DNA of 64,000 nucleotides from Amycolatopsis thailandensis (lineage in GTDB: Bacteria; Actinomycetota; Actinomycetes; Mycobacteriales; Pseudonocardiaceae), in contig NZ_NMQT01000038.1 of assembly GCF_002234405.1 (NCBI RefSeq), positions 32,481 through 96,480 on the forward strand, read 5' to 3'. The position numbers and the translations under genes are program-made. The first letter of the stretch is position 1. Each line of letters starts with the position of its first letter. Below are positions 1-8,129 of the stretch, piece after piece. The notes beneath the pieces are model-generated. The model was not told where the DNA came from. It did no database searches and saw only the letters and a list, made by a program, of their open reading frames with translations.

Positions 1-200
1 TCCGGGCGCTGCCGACGGCCTTGCAGCCCGCACCCGCGAGGGAGTGCGGGGTGCGCGGGGTGACCGCGGACGGGAAGCAGGTCCACGAACTGCGCGGGGA
101 GATCGACGGGTTCCACGTGCTCGTCGGCGTCCGCGAGCGGGCCGGGAAGCTGTATTTCGGCTCGCTGGAGGACAACGCGATCGCCGTCACGTCAGTCTAG
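1..200 (+). CDS. SMP-30/strictosidine-synthase-like protein, C-terminal fragment
   Basis: The frame is open from the window edge to TAG at 198-200, so only about 65 C-terminal residues are visible. The end contains GFHVLVGVRER followed by KLYFGSLEDNAIAV. That resembles the last beta-propeller blade of actinobacterial SMP-30/gluconolactonase/strictosidine-synthase-like proteins, which often end in a '-TGVRE..GRLWLGSL..AVAV' pattern. The rest of the gene lies upstream of the window. It ends head-on against the VOC gene, the two stop codons overlapping by a few bases. The family assignment rests on this short tail only. Confidence 0.5.
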   Translation, partial: RALPTALQPAPARECGVRGVTADGKQVHELRGEIDGFHVLVGVRERAGKLYFGSLEDNAIAVTSV

Positions 201-662
201 GCAGAATTCGTTGCCCTCCGGGTCTTGCATCACGATGAACCCGAGGCTCAACGGCTGCTCGGGCTCGAAACGCTTCACCCGTTTCGCGCCCAAGGCGACG
301 AGCCTCGCGCACTCGGCTTCGAACGCCGCCATGCGCTCGTCCCCTTCGAGGCCGGGGGCGGCCCGGATGTCGAGGTGGACGCGGTTTTTGGCGACCTTGT
401 CCTCCGGGACCTGCTGGAAGAAGATCTTCGGCCCCACACCGTCCGGGTCTTCGAGGGCGGATCGAGTGTTGCGCTGATCCTCGGGAACGCCGACACGCTC
501 CAGGAACTCGTCCCACGCGTCCAGCGGGTCGGTGCCCTCGGGTACCTCGACCCCGGGCGGGCCAGGGTGGACGTAGCCCAGGGCTTCGCGCCAGAAGAGG
601 GAGAGGGCTTTCGGGTCGTGGGCGTCGAAGGTGACCTGGAATTCGCGGCTCTTGCGGTTCAT
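192..662 (-). CDS. VOC (glyoxalase/bleomycin-resistance) family protein
   Basis: A 156-residue protein. It begins with EFQVTFDAHDPKALSLFWREALGY, the usual first beta-alpha unit of single-chain VOC proteins, and ends MQDPEGNEFCLD, the usual last strand with its metal-site Glu. A middle strand, NRVHLDIRAA, supplies the expected His. This is the glyoxalase_6-like layout common in actinobacteria, and the substrate cannot be told from sequence. It is divergent from the WYL regulator at 716, with 53 bp between starts. That gap holds an inverted repeat that probably lets the regulator control both genes. The start ATG follows GGTGGT, a weak ribosome binding site. Confidence 0.85.
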   Translation of the reverse strand: MNRKSREFQVTFDAHDPKALSLFWREALGYVHPGPPGVEVPEGTDPLDAWDEFLERVGVPEDQRNTRSALEDPDGVGPKIFFQQVPEDKVAKNRVHLDIRAAPGLEGDERMAAFEAECARLVALGAKRVKRFEPEQPLSLGFIVMQDPEGNEFCLD

Positions 663-681
663 GGGACCACCCTGGCACGCC

Positions 682-704
682 TAGCGGACAGGATCGGTCC
701 GCTA
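682..704. promoter_or_regulatory. Operator candidate of the WYL regulator
   Basis: Inverted repeat TAGCGGAC, seven bases, GTCCGCTA, lying between the divergent VOC and WYL genes. Its core GCGGA-N9-TCCGC recurs at 41206-41224 in front of the paralogous WYL regulator, also in a divergent gap. The repeat is seen directly; binding by the regulator is inferred. Confidence 0.6.
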
Positions 705-715
705 TCTCTGACACG

Positions 716-1672
716 ATGGGTGACATGGAGGACGAGCGAGGGACGACCGAGCGGGTGCTCACCCTGCTCGGGCTGCTCCAGCAGCGCGCGGTGTGGACCG
801 GTCCCGAGCTGGCGGACCGGCTCGGCGTCACCCCGCGCACGATCCGGCGGGACGTCGAGCGGCTGCGCGCGCTCGGCTATCCGGTGCAGGCCAGCAACGG
901 TGTCGGCGGTGGTTACCAGCTCGGCCCCGGCCACGACATGCCGCCGCTGCTGCTGGACGACGAGGAGGCGATCGCCACCGCGGTCTCCCTGCTCGCCGGC
1001 GCGGGCGGCGGTGAGGCCGCGCTCCGGGCGCTGACGAAACTCGACCGGGTGCTCCCGGCCAGACTGCGGCACGAGGTGCGCGCGCTGTCCGGCTCGATCG
1101 TGGCCTTCGACGGAAGCCGCGCGCCGATCGACCCCGACGTGCTCATGACGCTGGCCCGCGCGTGCCGCGACGAGGTCGAGGCGGGCTTCTCGTATCCGTC
1201 CTCCGGTGCCGCCGCTTCACGGCGAGTGGAGCCGTACCGCTTGGTGGCTTCCGGGCCGCGTTGGTACCTCTTGGCTTTCGACCTCGACCGCGACGACTGG
1301 CGCACCTTCCGCGTCGACAAGATGACCGAGGTTTCCGCGCGGTCTTGGCGTTTCCGCCCGCGCGCGGCGCCCGACGCGGCGGCTTATGTGCAGGAGAACG
1401 TGGCCAGCCGGGTGTATCGGCATCAAGCGCGCTTTCTGGTGCACGCGCCTGCTTCGGTTGTCCGGGCGCAGATTCCGGCTTCGGCGGCTGTGGTTCGCTC
1501 GCTTGGGCGTTCGCGATGCGAGGTTCTGAGTGGGGCCGGGGACCTGGATTTCCTGCTGATGCATGTGGTGTTGCTGGGGCATTCGTTCGAGGTGATCGAG
1601 CCGGTGGAACTGGGGGAGCGGTGCCGGGTTCTGGCCGAACGCTTGCTTTCGGCTGGGGTTCGTCGTAGTTAG
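716..1672 (+). CDS. YafY-type HTH-WYL transcriptional regulator
   Basis: A 318-residue regulator. An N-terminal HTH_11/DeoR-like winged helix covers about residues 10-65 (GPELADRLGVTPRTIRRDVERLRALGYPV), and GGGYQLGPG follows as in YafY proteins. The conserved MPPLLLDDEEA stretch leads into the WYL domain, where VEPYRLVASGPRWYLLAFD carries the WYL-equivalent ligand pocket. A C-terminal WCX region ends the protein. WYL domains are known to sense nucleotides or other small ligands. A close paralogue lies at 41247, sharing WTGPELADRL, RTIR.DVERLR.LGYPV and MPPLLLDDEEA. Both are divergent from an enzyme gene. It probably controls the VOC gene and itself. Confidence 0.9.
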   Translation: MGDMEDERGTTERVLTLLGLLQQRAVWTGPELADRLGVTPRTIRRDVERLRALGYPVQASNGVGGGYQLGPGHDMPPLLLDDEEAIATAVSLLAGAGGGEAALRALTKLDRVLPARLRHEVRALSGSIVAFDGSRAPIDPDVLMTLARACRDEVEAGFSYPSSGAAASRRVEPYRLVASGPRWYLLAFDLDRDDWRTFRVDKMTEVSARSWRFRPRAAPDAAAYVQENVASRVYRHQARFLVHAPASVVRAQIPASAAVVRSLGRSRCEVLSGAGDLDFLLMHVVLLGHSFEVIEPVELGERCRVLAERLLSAGVRRS

Positions 1673-1836
1673 TCGGGTGGCTGCGGAGGTTGGGTTTCTT
1701 GGTGGGATGGTGTGTTGTGCTTTGGGTTGTCTCGCGGTTAGTCGGCTGGCTGCGGGGCTTAGGTCGCTTGGTGGATCGGTGTCCTCCGTGCTGCGCTTTC
1801 GGCTTCTTCTCAGTTAGTCGACTTAATGCGGGGCTT
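1668..1836 (+). repeat. Three imperfect copies of a GTTAGTCG...TGCGGGGCTT repeat
   Basis: Copies lie at 1668-1691 (it includes the stop codon of the WYL gene), 1738-1760 and 1813-1836. They share GTTAGTCG, a variable six-base centre and TGCGG(A/G)G. The first two also share a following TTGGTGG stretch. A fourth, better-preserved copy is at 36823-36846. The surrounding 1673-1881 stretch is T- and G-rich and holds no credible gene. Function unknown. Confidence 0.6.
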
Positions 1837-1881
1837 CACTCGGAAGTGGTGAATGCGCGGGTTCGCGGTAACGCAAAATTA

Positions 1882-1895
1882 CGAACACGTGTTCG
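1882..1895. promoter_or_regulatory. SOS box (LexA operator)
   Basis: CGAACACGTGTTCG is a perfect 14-base palindrome that fits the actinobacterial/Gram-positive LexA site CGAAC-N4-GTTCG. It lies 11 bases upstream of a -10-like TATTAT at 1907-1912, so bound LexA would cover the -35 region of the nuclease gene that follows. Confidence 0.85.
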
Positions 1896-1918
1896 AGGAT
1901 TAGGTGTATTATAAAGAT

Positions 1919-3172
1919 GTGTCCGAGACCTTCCTTCCCGAACTCCCGCAGGAGTTGTGGCGTGCCGGCAAGCTGGAGCTTGCTCATGGCGTGCAGCAGT
2001 TCTTGCAGCTGATGCGGGTCGCCTCCGCCGCTCTGGGGCAATTCCTGGCGGAGATCGAGTCTCGGGGTTCGAAAGACTTGTATGGCTATGGGTCGACGGC
2101 GGCGTGGTTCGCTGATGTGGCTGGGTTGTCTCGGGGTGAAGCGCAGTCGGTGGTGAAGCGGGCGATCGCGTTGAACCCGACCCGTAATCTGGATGGCACC
2201 GAGGTTCCGGCCTTCGCACCCACCACGGGTGCGGCAGCCGCCGAGGGCATGATCGGGGACGAGCGGATCGACCAGATCCTGGAGATCTTGGGGAGACTCA
2301 CGTCTGACACGTCGGCCGAGGATCGGGCCACTGCGGAGAAGATCCTCGGGAATCTGGGCCGTGGAGCTGGTCCCCGGCAGCTGGTGAACGCGGAGACGAG
2401 CCTGCTCGGCTGGCTGGATCCCGACGGGAACGAACCCAAAGACCCCGAACCGAAACAGCCACGCCGAGAGATCACCCTCGAGCGTCGCAAGGACGGGTTC
2501 TGGAAACTGAACGGCCTGCTCGATGACGAAACCGGCGCCCGCACCGCCGCCGCCCTGGAGGCGTACGCGAAGCCTCGCCCGGTGGACGAGTTCGGCCAGG
2601 CTGACTTGCGGATGAAGTGCGAGCGCCTGGGTGATGCGTGGGCGGAGCTCCTTGACTTGGCGATCGCGTGTCCTGATCAGCCCGGCACCAGCGGATACCG
2701 GACCTTGGTGCACGTGACCATCGGCCTGGAAGAGCTGAAGACCGGGATCGGGAAAGCCTGCCTCGACTTCGTCGGGACCATGACCGCCCGCGAAGCGCGG
2801 ATGGCCGCATGCGACTGCCTGATGCTGCCCGTGGTGATGAACGCCGCCGGGGAACCCCTCGATGTGGGGCGACTACGACGGTTCGTCACCCCAGGCCAAA
2901 GACGGGCACTCAATATCCGGGATCGGGGCTGTGCGTTCCCGGGCTGTCATCGGAAACCGAAGAACTGCCACGCCCACCATATTGAGCACTGGGCAGACGG
3001 CGGCCCGACCGATCTCCGGAACCTGGTGCTGCTGTGCGGTTTTCATCACCGACTGATCCACCACGGTGACTGGCACGTCCGCATGGCGGCTGACGGGCTA
3101 CCGGAGTTCATTCCGCCCCAGTATTTGGACCCGCTACAACGAATCCGGCGCAACACCCTCAACCGCGCCTGA
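1919..3172 (+). CDS. DUF222 / 13E12-repeat family HNH endonuclease
   Basis: About 417 residues. The N-terminal DUF222 helical region (QFLAEIESRGSKDLYGYGSTAAWFADVAGLSRGEA) is followed near residue 330 by the HNH module: RDRGCAFPGCHRKPKNC, then HAHHIEHWADGG, then LCGFHHRLIHHGDW. The metal-binding Cys and His residues are all present. GTG at 1904 is possible. I prefer GTG at 1919, because TATTAT at 1907-1912 would place transcription start on that codon, giving a leaderless message. In Mycobacterium tuberculosis, 13E12-family genes are among the LexA-regulated set, and the SOS box here agrees. The biological role of the family (mobile element or repair nuclease) is unresolved. Confidence 0.9.
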   Translation: MSETFLPELPQELWRAGKLELAHGVQQFLQLMRVASAALGQFLAEIESRGSKDLYGYGSTAAWFADVAGLSRGEAQSVVKRAIALNPTRNLDGTEVPAFAPTTGAAAAEGMIGDERIDQILEILGRLTSDTSAEDRATAEKILGNLGRGAGPRQLVNAETSLLGWLDPDGNEPKDPEPKQPRREITLERRKDGFWKLNGLLDDETGARTAAALEAYAKPRPVDEFGQADLRMKCERLGDAWAELLDLAIACPDQPGTSGYRTLVHVTIGLEELKTGIGKACLDFVGTMTAREARMAACDCLMLPVVMNAAGEPLDVGRLRRFVTPGQRRALNIRDRGCAFPGCHRKPKNCHAHHIEHWADGGPTDLRNLVLLCGFHHRLIHHGDWHVRMAADGLPEFIPPQYLDPLQRIRRNTLNRA

Positions 3173-3186
3173 ACTCCCTGCATGAC

Positions 3187-3226
3187 CCGAGGAGCCCGCC
3201 AGCCTTACCGGCGACGGGCTCCTCGG
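3187..3226 (+). terminator. Terminator hairpin after the HNH gene
   Basis: Perfect 12-bp stem, CCGAGGAGCCCG paired with CGGGCTCCTCGG, with a 16-base loop, starting 14 bases after the HNH stop. No U-tract, as is usual in high-GC actinobacteria. Confidence 0.7.
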
Positions 3227-3299
3227 CATGCCCACGAGCAGGTCGCGAATGCGGTGTTCGTCGCTGCCTGGCGGACTCGCAAGGTGGTGGCGACAGGCA

Positions 3300-3625
3300 C
3301 TATTCGTTGGCCTGTAAGTAGTGCTTCGAGGTCGTCGGCTGGGGTGTGCCAGCCGACGGTTTCACGGGGCGGCCGTCGAGTTCGGGGGCGAGGTCCGCTG
3401 GAGGAGTGCAGAGTGCGGCTGATGCTGGTCATCGCGGCGGCGGCGTCGCGTCCGTGGGAGCAGATGCGGCAGGATCGCGAACGGGATGCCCAGGGTCAGG
3501 TCGCCTTCCCAGTACCCGGGGACGGCGCGGTCGGCGGGTCGTCGCAGATCTTGATTCCGCCAGCGGCCCCGAGCCCGCGGCGCAGCGCACCCGGCCCGGA
3601 CGTACAGCGCTTGGCGGATCGACCG
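3300..3625 (-). pseudogene. IS30-family transposase remnant
   Basis: Translation of the minus strand in more than one frame gives RQALYVRAG, then PADRAVPGYWEGDLTLG (the IS30 'DRAVPGHWEGDL' catalytic-core motif, Asp included). In another frame comes RRPPRETVGWHTPADDLEALLTG, the IS30 C-terminal 'LNGRPRKTLGW.TPAE' motif. The intervening part of the DDE domain is mostly missing and the frames do not join, so this is a decayed, internally deleted copy. I could not find its terminal inverted repeats. Confidence 0.65.
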
Positions 3626-3730
3626 GAATCTCCGGCCGACCCGGGAATTCCGGCACCGGTCTCCGCGCGACCTGGCGGGGGACCATCTACAGTCCAGCCG
3701 GCCTGCACGGACCGACACCGTGCCCATCGG

Positions 3731-4299
3731 CTACCGAACCTCCGCGCTCCCGGTCACGGCCGGCCAGCGCACCGCGTGCATTTGTCCTTTGCCGTTCTCG
3801 GACTCGCCCACGATTTCGCCGCGGCCGTTGAGGCCGTTCGCCTCGGTCCGATGCCCGCCGCGCAGAGCCGGCAGCACGATCACGGTGCCTACCGCAGCGC
3901 CTGCCCCGGGAGTCCGTCGGCGCCGGATTCGCAGAAACCCACCGCGATCCCGGAGTCGTTGATCTCCGAGCCTCGCAGGTGCGGGCGCCTTCGGGGACCG
4001 GCAGCGTGGTGATACCGCCGTCAGGGTTCCATCGGACGGGGTGATACCCCGGCCGGTATCGCGAGCCGGGTGTGCGTGCCGTCGGGGTTCCAGCGTACGG
4101 CGATCGTCCTCTCGGCCACGGTGCTGTACTCGCCGACCACTCCACCGGCGTCGTTGATCCCGGTGGAGTGGCTGTGGCTGTCCCCGCGAAACGCGCCGAG
4201 ATCGACCGGCGCCGCCTCCCGCGCGCCGGCCACGGTGACGGTGCCGCCGAGCAGAAGGACCGAGAACAAAGTGCACAGCAAGAACTTTCCCCGCACCAC
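3731..4299 (-). pseudogene. Secreted HAF-repeat protein, multiply frameshifted
   Basis: The first 92 codons encode a signal peptide (KFLLCTLFSVLLLGGTVTVAGA) and a typical HAF-type repeat: GINDAGGVVGEYSTVAERTIAVRWNPDG. Near 4035 the frame shifts. The next frame gives YHPVRWNPDGGITTLPVPEGARTCEA. Near 3985 it shifts again into LRGSEINDSGIAVGFCESGADG, which hits a stop. A further frame continues TEANGLNGRGEIVGESENGKGQMHAVRW. At least three lesions within about 550 bp, together with the transposase remnant next door, point to real decay rather than a sequencing slip. Confidence 0.7.
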
Positions 4300-4388
4300 G
4301 TGAACCCCTCCAGAGTCGCCCGAGTGCGCCGATCTCCGGAGTATGGCGAAACCCGGTCAGCGGCCGGAACCGCCGATCGGACGCGGGC

Positions 4389-5216
4389 TCATCGGCCGGT
4401 CCACCGTGGCGAGCGCCCGGCCGTCCAGGCCGCATAGAACTCCCCGTGGTCCTTCGCCGTCATCAACAGGGCCTGCGTGATCGCCTCCAGCTCGATGGAA
4501 CTCCCCAGATCCATGTCCAGCTCGCGCGTGAGCAGCACCTTGGTCGTCCCGTACGCCAGCGCCGGGCCGTCGGCCAATCGCCGCGCCAAAGCGGAAGCGG
4601 AAGCGGCCAACTCGGCGTCGGGAACGACCTGCGAAGCCAGCCCGATCGCCTCGGCCCGGGCGGCGTCGATCTTGTCGCCCAGCATCAGCAGTTCCGTGGC
4701 CCGCCCCAACCCGACCAGCCGCGGCAGCAGATACGCCGAGCCCATGTCCGCCCCGGCCAAGCCGACCTTCGTGAACAGGAATGCGAATTTCGCCGACGAC
4801 GCCAGCAGCCGGAAGTCGCTCGCCAGCGCGATCACCGATCCCGCGCCCGCCGCGACACCGTTCACCGCGGCGATCACCGGGATGGGGCACTCGCGCAGCG
4901 CCTTCACCACCGCGCCGGTCATGCGGGTGAACTCCAGCAGCTCCGCCGACTCCATTTTCTGCAGCTCGCCGATGATCTCTTCGACGTCGCCGCCGGAGCA
5001 GAACCCGCGCCCGCGGCCGGTGACGACCAGCACCCGGACGTCGCCGCGGTGCGGCAACTCGGCCAGCAGGTCGCGCAGGTCCGCGTAGACGTCGAAGGTG
5101 AGCGCGTTCAGCTTTTCGGGGCGGTCCAAGGTCACCGTGGCGACACCATCGTCCACAGTGAACTCGAAATGCTCCCAGTTCGCCGTGATCGGCGGCGTGG
5201 CGCGGAACGGGCTCAT
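4389..5216 (-). CDS. Crotonase (enoyl-CoA hydratase/isomerase) family protein
   Basis: A 275-residue crotonase: VATVTLDRPEKLNAL at the N-terminus, VLVVTGRGRGFCSGGD for the first oxyanion-hole loop and AAVNGVAAGAGSVIALASDFRL for the second. The two Glu residues that act in rat enoyl-CoA hydratase are not present at the aligned places (GAGSVIA and LFTKVGLAGADMG). A plain hydratase reaction is therefore not assured. It is last in a leftward operon: its ATG overlaps the stop of the SDR gene (ATGA). By context it acts on an aryl- or ring-modified acyl-CoA made by the ligase upstream. Pseudogene rubble begins about 90 bp beyond its stop. Confidence 0.85.
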   Translation of the reverse strand: MSPFRATPPITANWEHFEFTVDDGVATVTLDRPEKLNALTFDVYADLRDLLAELPHRGDVRVLVVTGRGRGFCSGGDVEEIIGELQKMESAELLEFTRMTGAVVKALRECPIPVIAAVNGVAAGAGSVIALASDFRLLASSAKFAFLFTKVGLAGADMGSAYLLPRLVGLGRATELLMLGDKIDAARAEAIGLASQVVPDAELAASASALARRLADGPALAYGTTKVLLTRELDMDLGSSIELEAITQALLMTAKDHGEFYAAWTAGRSPRWTGR

Positions 5217-5905
5217 GACTGGATCCCACCTCCATCGAGGACGAGTGTCTGTCCGTTGATCGCGGCGGCTTCGGCCGCCGCGAAGAAGGCCACCGCGTGG
5301 GCGACCTCGTCGGGTTCGAGCAGGCGGCCGAGCGGGGACGCGGCGGCGAGGGCGGCTTCCGCTTCGGCCTCGTCGCGGCCGGTGCGGTCCCGGATCCGGG
5401 CCACCGAGGCGGCCGTCATGTCCGTGCGCACGAAGGCCGGGCAGACGGCGTTCGCGGTGACGCCGGTGCCGGCGACCTCGGCGGCGGTGGCGCGCATCAG
5501 GCCGACGGCGGCGTGCTTCGACGCGGTGTACCCGGCCGTGTAGCGATAGCCGAGGTGCGACGCCGTCGAGGCGACGGTGACGATCCGGCCGGTGTCGCGC
5601 GATCGCATGCCGGGCAGAACCGCGCGTGTGCACAGGAAAGCACCGGTCGCGTTGACCTCGATCTGGGTCCGCCACTGGTCCAGCGACGTCTTCGCCAGCG
5701 GCGCGCTCGCCGAGATCCCGGCGTTGTTCACCAGCACGTCCACCGGGCCGAGGCCATCGAAGTACCGCGCGACGGCGTCCTCGTCGGTGACGTCGCAGTC
5801 GGCCCGGCCGGGGGCGTGCACCTTGTCCCCGGCGGCCTGGAACCGGGCGGCGACGGCCGCGCCGATCCCGCGCGTCCCGCCGGTGACGACGACGATCCTG
5901 CTCAC
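5213..5905 (-). CDS. Short-chain dehydrogenase/reductase, anthranilate/benzoyl-CoA operon
   Basis: A 230-residue classical SDR. It has the TGGTRGIG nucleotide loop at the N-terminus, NNAGIS, the catalytic Ser in VASTAS and YTASK (Tyr and Lys). It ends LVLDGGG, as in FabG-like enzymes. I start it at GTG 5905 because this overlaps the stop of the CoA-ligase gene as GTGA. A longer reading frame upstream is only a shadow of that gene. It probably oxidises or reduces a hydroxyacyl- or ring-hydroxylated CoA intermediate; the substrate is inferred from its operon partners only. Confidence 0.85.
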   Translation of the reverse strand: MSRIVVVTGGTRGIGAAVAARFQAAGDKVHAPGRADCDVTDEDAVARYFDGLGPVDVLVNNAGISASAPLAKTSLDQWRTQIEVNATGAFLCTRAVLPGMRSRDTGRIVTVASTASHLGYRYTAGYTASKHAAVGLMRATAAEVAGTGVTANAVCPAFVRTDMTAASVARIRDRTGRDEAEAEAALAAASPLGRLLEPDEVAHAVAFFAAAEAAAINGQTLVLDGGGIQS

Positions 5906-7407
5906 TGTGCCTCCACCCGGCGCAACGCGCGCCGATCGAGTTTTCCGTTGGCGGTGCGGGGGAGTTCGGTCACGAACACCACCTCGCGCGGATATTTGTG
6001 CTTCGCCAGATTCGCCCGCGCGTGATCCTTCAGTTCGTCGGCGGTCACCTGGACACCGTCCGCCAGGACGACGCACGCCCGCGGGACGACCAGGCCGTCG
6101 ACGGTCACGCCCAGCACCGCGCAGTCGATGACGGCCGGATGCCCGATGAGACAGTCTTCGATCTCGCTCGGCGCGACGAACACGCCGGACACTTTCAGTA
6201 GGTCGTCGGCGCGGCCGTGGTGATGGAAGAACCCGTCGGTGTCGCGGCTGAACAGGTCGCCGGTACGCAGGGTGTCGCCGTGGAACGTCCGCGCGGTCTT
6301 CTCCGCGTCGCCGTAGTACTCGCGCGCGATGGTCGGACCGGTGACCTCCAGGGGACCGATCTCGCCGTCCGGCAACGGATCACCGCTCTCGTCCACGATC
6401 CGCGCGGTGTAGCCGGGGACCTCGCGGCCGAGGCTGCCGACCCGCTGCGCACCGGGCACATTGGACAGATAGATGTGGTACGCCTCCGACGAGCCGATCC
6501 CGTCGATCACCGGGACCCCGAACAGGTTGTCCCACTTGCGATGCAGTTCCGAAGGCAACGCCTCGCCCGCCGACGTCGCCAGGCGCAGTGAACTCAGGTC
6601 CACAGTAGACGCGGTAGAGTGGGCGATCATCGCGCTCATCATGGTCGGCACGTTGACCAGGATCGTCGGCCGGTAGCGTTCGATCAGCGAGAACAGCAGG
6701 TCCGCGGTGCTGCGCTGCGGGAACACGATCCCGGACGCGCCGACGCCGAACGGGAACAACGCCGTCAGGTCCCGCGCGTAGCCGAAGAACAGCTTCGGCA
6801 CGGCCAGTACGCGGTCGTCCTCGCGGAGGCCGAGCACGCCGAGCGCGTACCGGTCGAAGCTCTCCAGCGCGCTGCGCGCCGGGTGCACGCACGCCTTGGG
6901 GGAACCGGTGCTCCCGGTGGTGAACTTCCAGATCGCGACGTCGTCCAAAGTGGTCGGCGCGGCTTCCAGCTCGGCCGGGGCCGACGCCGTCAGCGACGTG
7001 AACGAGTGCTCGCCGGGCTCCAGGTCGACGTCGCCGACCACCAGCAGGTTCCGCGCCCCGGCCTCGCGCAGCGCGGGCAGCGTCGAGCCGTCCGCGATGA
7101 CGACGACGGCCTCGGTATAGGCCAGATAGTACGCGTAATCCTTGGGCTGCAGGAAAGAATAGGCCTCGGCGGTCACCGCGCCGATCTTCTGCGCCGCGTA
7201 CCAGACGGCCACGAACTCGACGCTGTCGTTCAGCGCCAGCAGGACCCGATGTCCACTTCGGACGCCGAGATCGCGCAGCACGTTCCCGGCCCGGTTCACC
7301 AGCGCCGCCAGCTCCGCGTACGTGACTTCCTCGTCGCCGCACAGCAACGCCGTCCGCTCGCCGGGGAGGCGGTCGACGAAATGGGTCGCCAGATTGAAGG
7401 TGGTCAT
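5902..7407 (-). CDS. Benzoate/2-aminobenzoate-CoA ligase family protein
   Basis: A 501-residue ANL-superfamily adenylating enzyme. The P-loop-like motif is FTTGSTGSPKA, the A5 region GSSEAYHIYLS, the A7 motif TGDL and the hinge GRADDLLKVSGVFVAPSEIE. The catalytic Lys is in the C-terminal LPRTANGKLDRR. FFHHHGRADDLLKVSG and the short AEAYSFLQPKDYAYYLAYTEA region resemble benzoate-CoA ligases. Next to a kynureninase, which releases anthranilate, 2-aminobenzoate is the most likely acid substrate, but this is inference. Start ATG 7407 overlaps the creatininase stop (ATGA). Confidence 0.88.
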   Translation of the reverse strand: MTTFNLATHFVDRLPGERTALLCGDEEVTYAELAALVNRAGNVLRDLGVRSGHRVLLALNDSVEFVAVWYAAQKIGAVTAEAYSFLQPKDYAYYLAYTEAVVVIADGSTLPALREAGARNLLVVGDVDLEPGEHSFTSLTASAPAELEAAPTTLDDVAIWKFTTGSTGSPKACVHPARSALESFDRYALGVLGLREDDRVLAVPKLFFGYARDLTALFPFGVGASGIVFPQRSTADLLFSLIERYRPTILVNVPTMMSAMIAHSTASTVDLSSLRLATSAGEALPSELHRKWDNLFGVPVIDGIGSSEAYHIYLSNVPGAQRVGSLGREVPGYTARIVDESGDPLPDGEIGPLEVTGPTIAREYYGDAEKTARTFHGDTLRTGDLFSRDTDGFFHHHGRADDLLKVSGVFVAPSEIEDCLIGHPAVIDCAVLGVTVDGLVVPRACVVLADGVQVTADELKDHARANLAKHKYPREVVFVTELPRTANGKLDRRALRRVEAQ

Positions 7408-8129
7408 ACCAGCTCCCGGATCGCTTCGACCAGGATGTCGGTGAGCGCCGAGAAGGTCTTCTCACCTTCTTCGGCGGTCGCCTGGGCGGGGTTTCCGCAG
7501 TAGGCGTCGGTCATCCCGGCCGAGGCGAAGTCCGTGACGCCGCCGCGCGCCAGGTCGACGTGGACCGCGGGCAGGTCGCGCTGGACGGCGGTGTCGACCA
7601 GGTCCGGCCGGTCGGCGAGCACCAGTGACGTCTCGTACTGCCCGGCGTGGCACTCGCCGGAGCGGAACTCGTCGGTGAGCCGGGCCGCGTACCGGCGGCG
7701 GACCAGGTCGACGAAGCCGACGCCCGAGGTCTCCGCCACGCGCCGCAGCACCACCAGATGCGCCGGTTCGAAATGGTTGTTGACCAGCAGGATCCGGGTG
7801 AGTCCCTGCCCGGCGAGCGCGCCGCAGATATCGGTGAGCAGCGCGTACAGTGTCTCCTCGCCGATCGAGACGCCGCCCGCGAATCCGGCCGCGAACCGGG
7901 TCACCCCGTACGGAACCTCGGGCAGGATCAGCACACGAATGCCGGGATCACCCGCCAGCCGCGCGGCCGCGCGTTCGCACATCCCCCGGGAGATCAGGGG
8001 ATCGGTGCCCAGCGGCGCGTGCGGGCCGTGCGGTTCGACGGCGCCCACCGGCAGGAGCAGCACGGGGACGCGCGTGTCGGACGCGAGAGCCGCCACCTGG
8101 CGTGAGCTCAAATCCGCGAAGTACGTCAC
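7404..8129 (-). CDS. Creatininase-family amidohydrolase, candidate kynurenine formamidase
   Basis: A 241-residue protein with every metal ligand of the creatininase fold: E32, H34 and D43 in VEPHGPHAPLGTD, then the His and Glu of NNHFEPAHL. A later Glu lies in GQYETSLVLAD. Creatininase-family enzymes cleave C-N bonds, and ArfB in archaea is a formamide deformylase of this family. It is first in a leftward operon whose divergent partner carries tryptophan dioxygenase and kynureninase. The enzyme between those two steps, N-formylkynurenine formamidase, is otherwise missing here. I infer that this protein fills it. Start GTG 8129 lies seven bases after TAGCTT (8137-8142, minus strand), so the message is probably leaderless. 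A MftE-like role is less likely, as no other mycofactocin gene is nearby. Confidence 0.8.
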   Translation of the reverse strand: MTYFADLSSRQVAALASDTRVPVLLLPVGAVEPHGPHAPLGTDPLISRGMCERAAARLAGDPGIRVLILPEVPYGVTRFAAGFAGGVSIGEETLYALLTDICGALAGQGLTRILLVNNHFEPAHLVVLRRVAETSGVGFVDLVRRRYAARLTDEFRSGECHAGQYETSLVLADRPDLVDTAVQRDLPAVHVDLARGGVTDFASAGMTDAYCGNPAQATAEEGEKTFSALTDILVEAIRELV

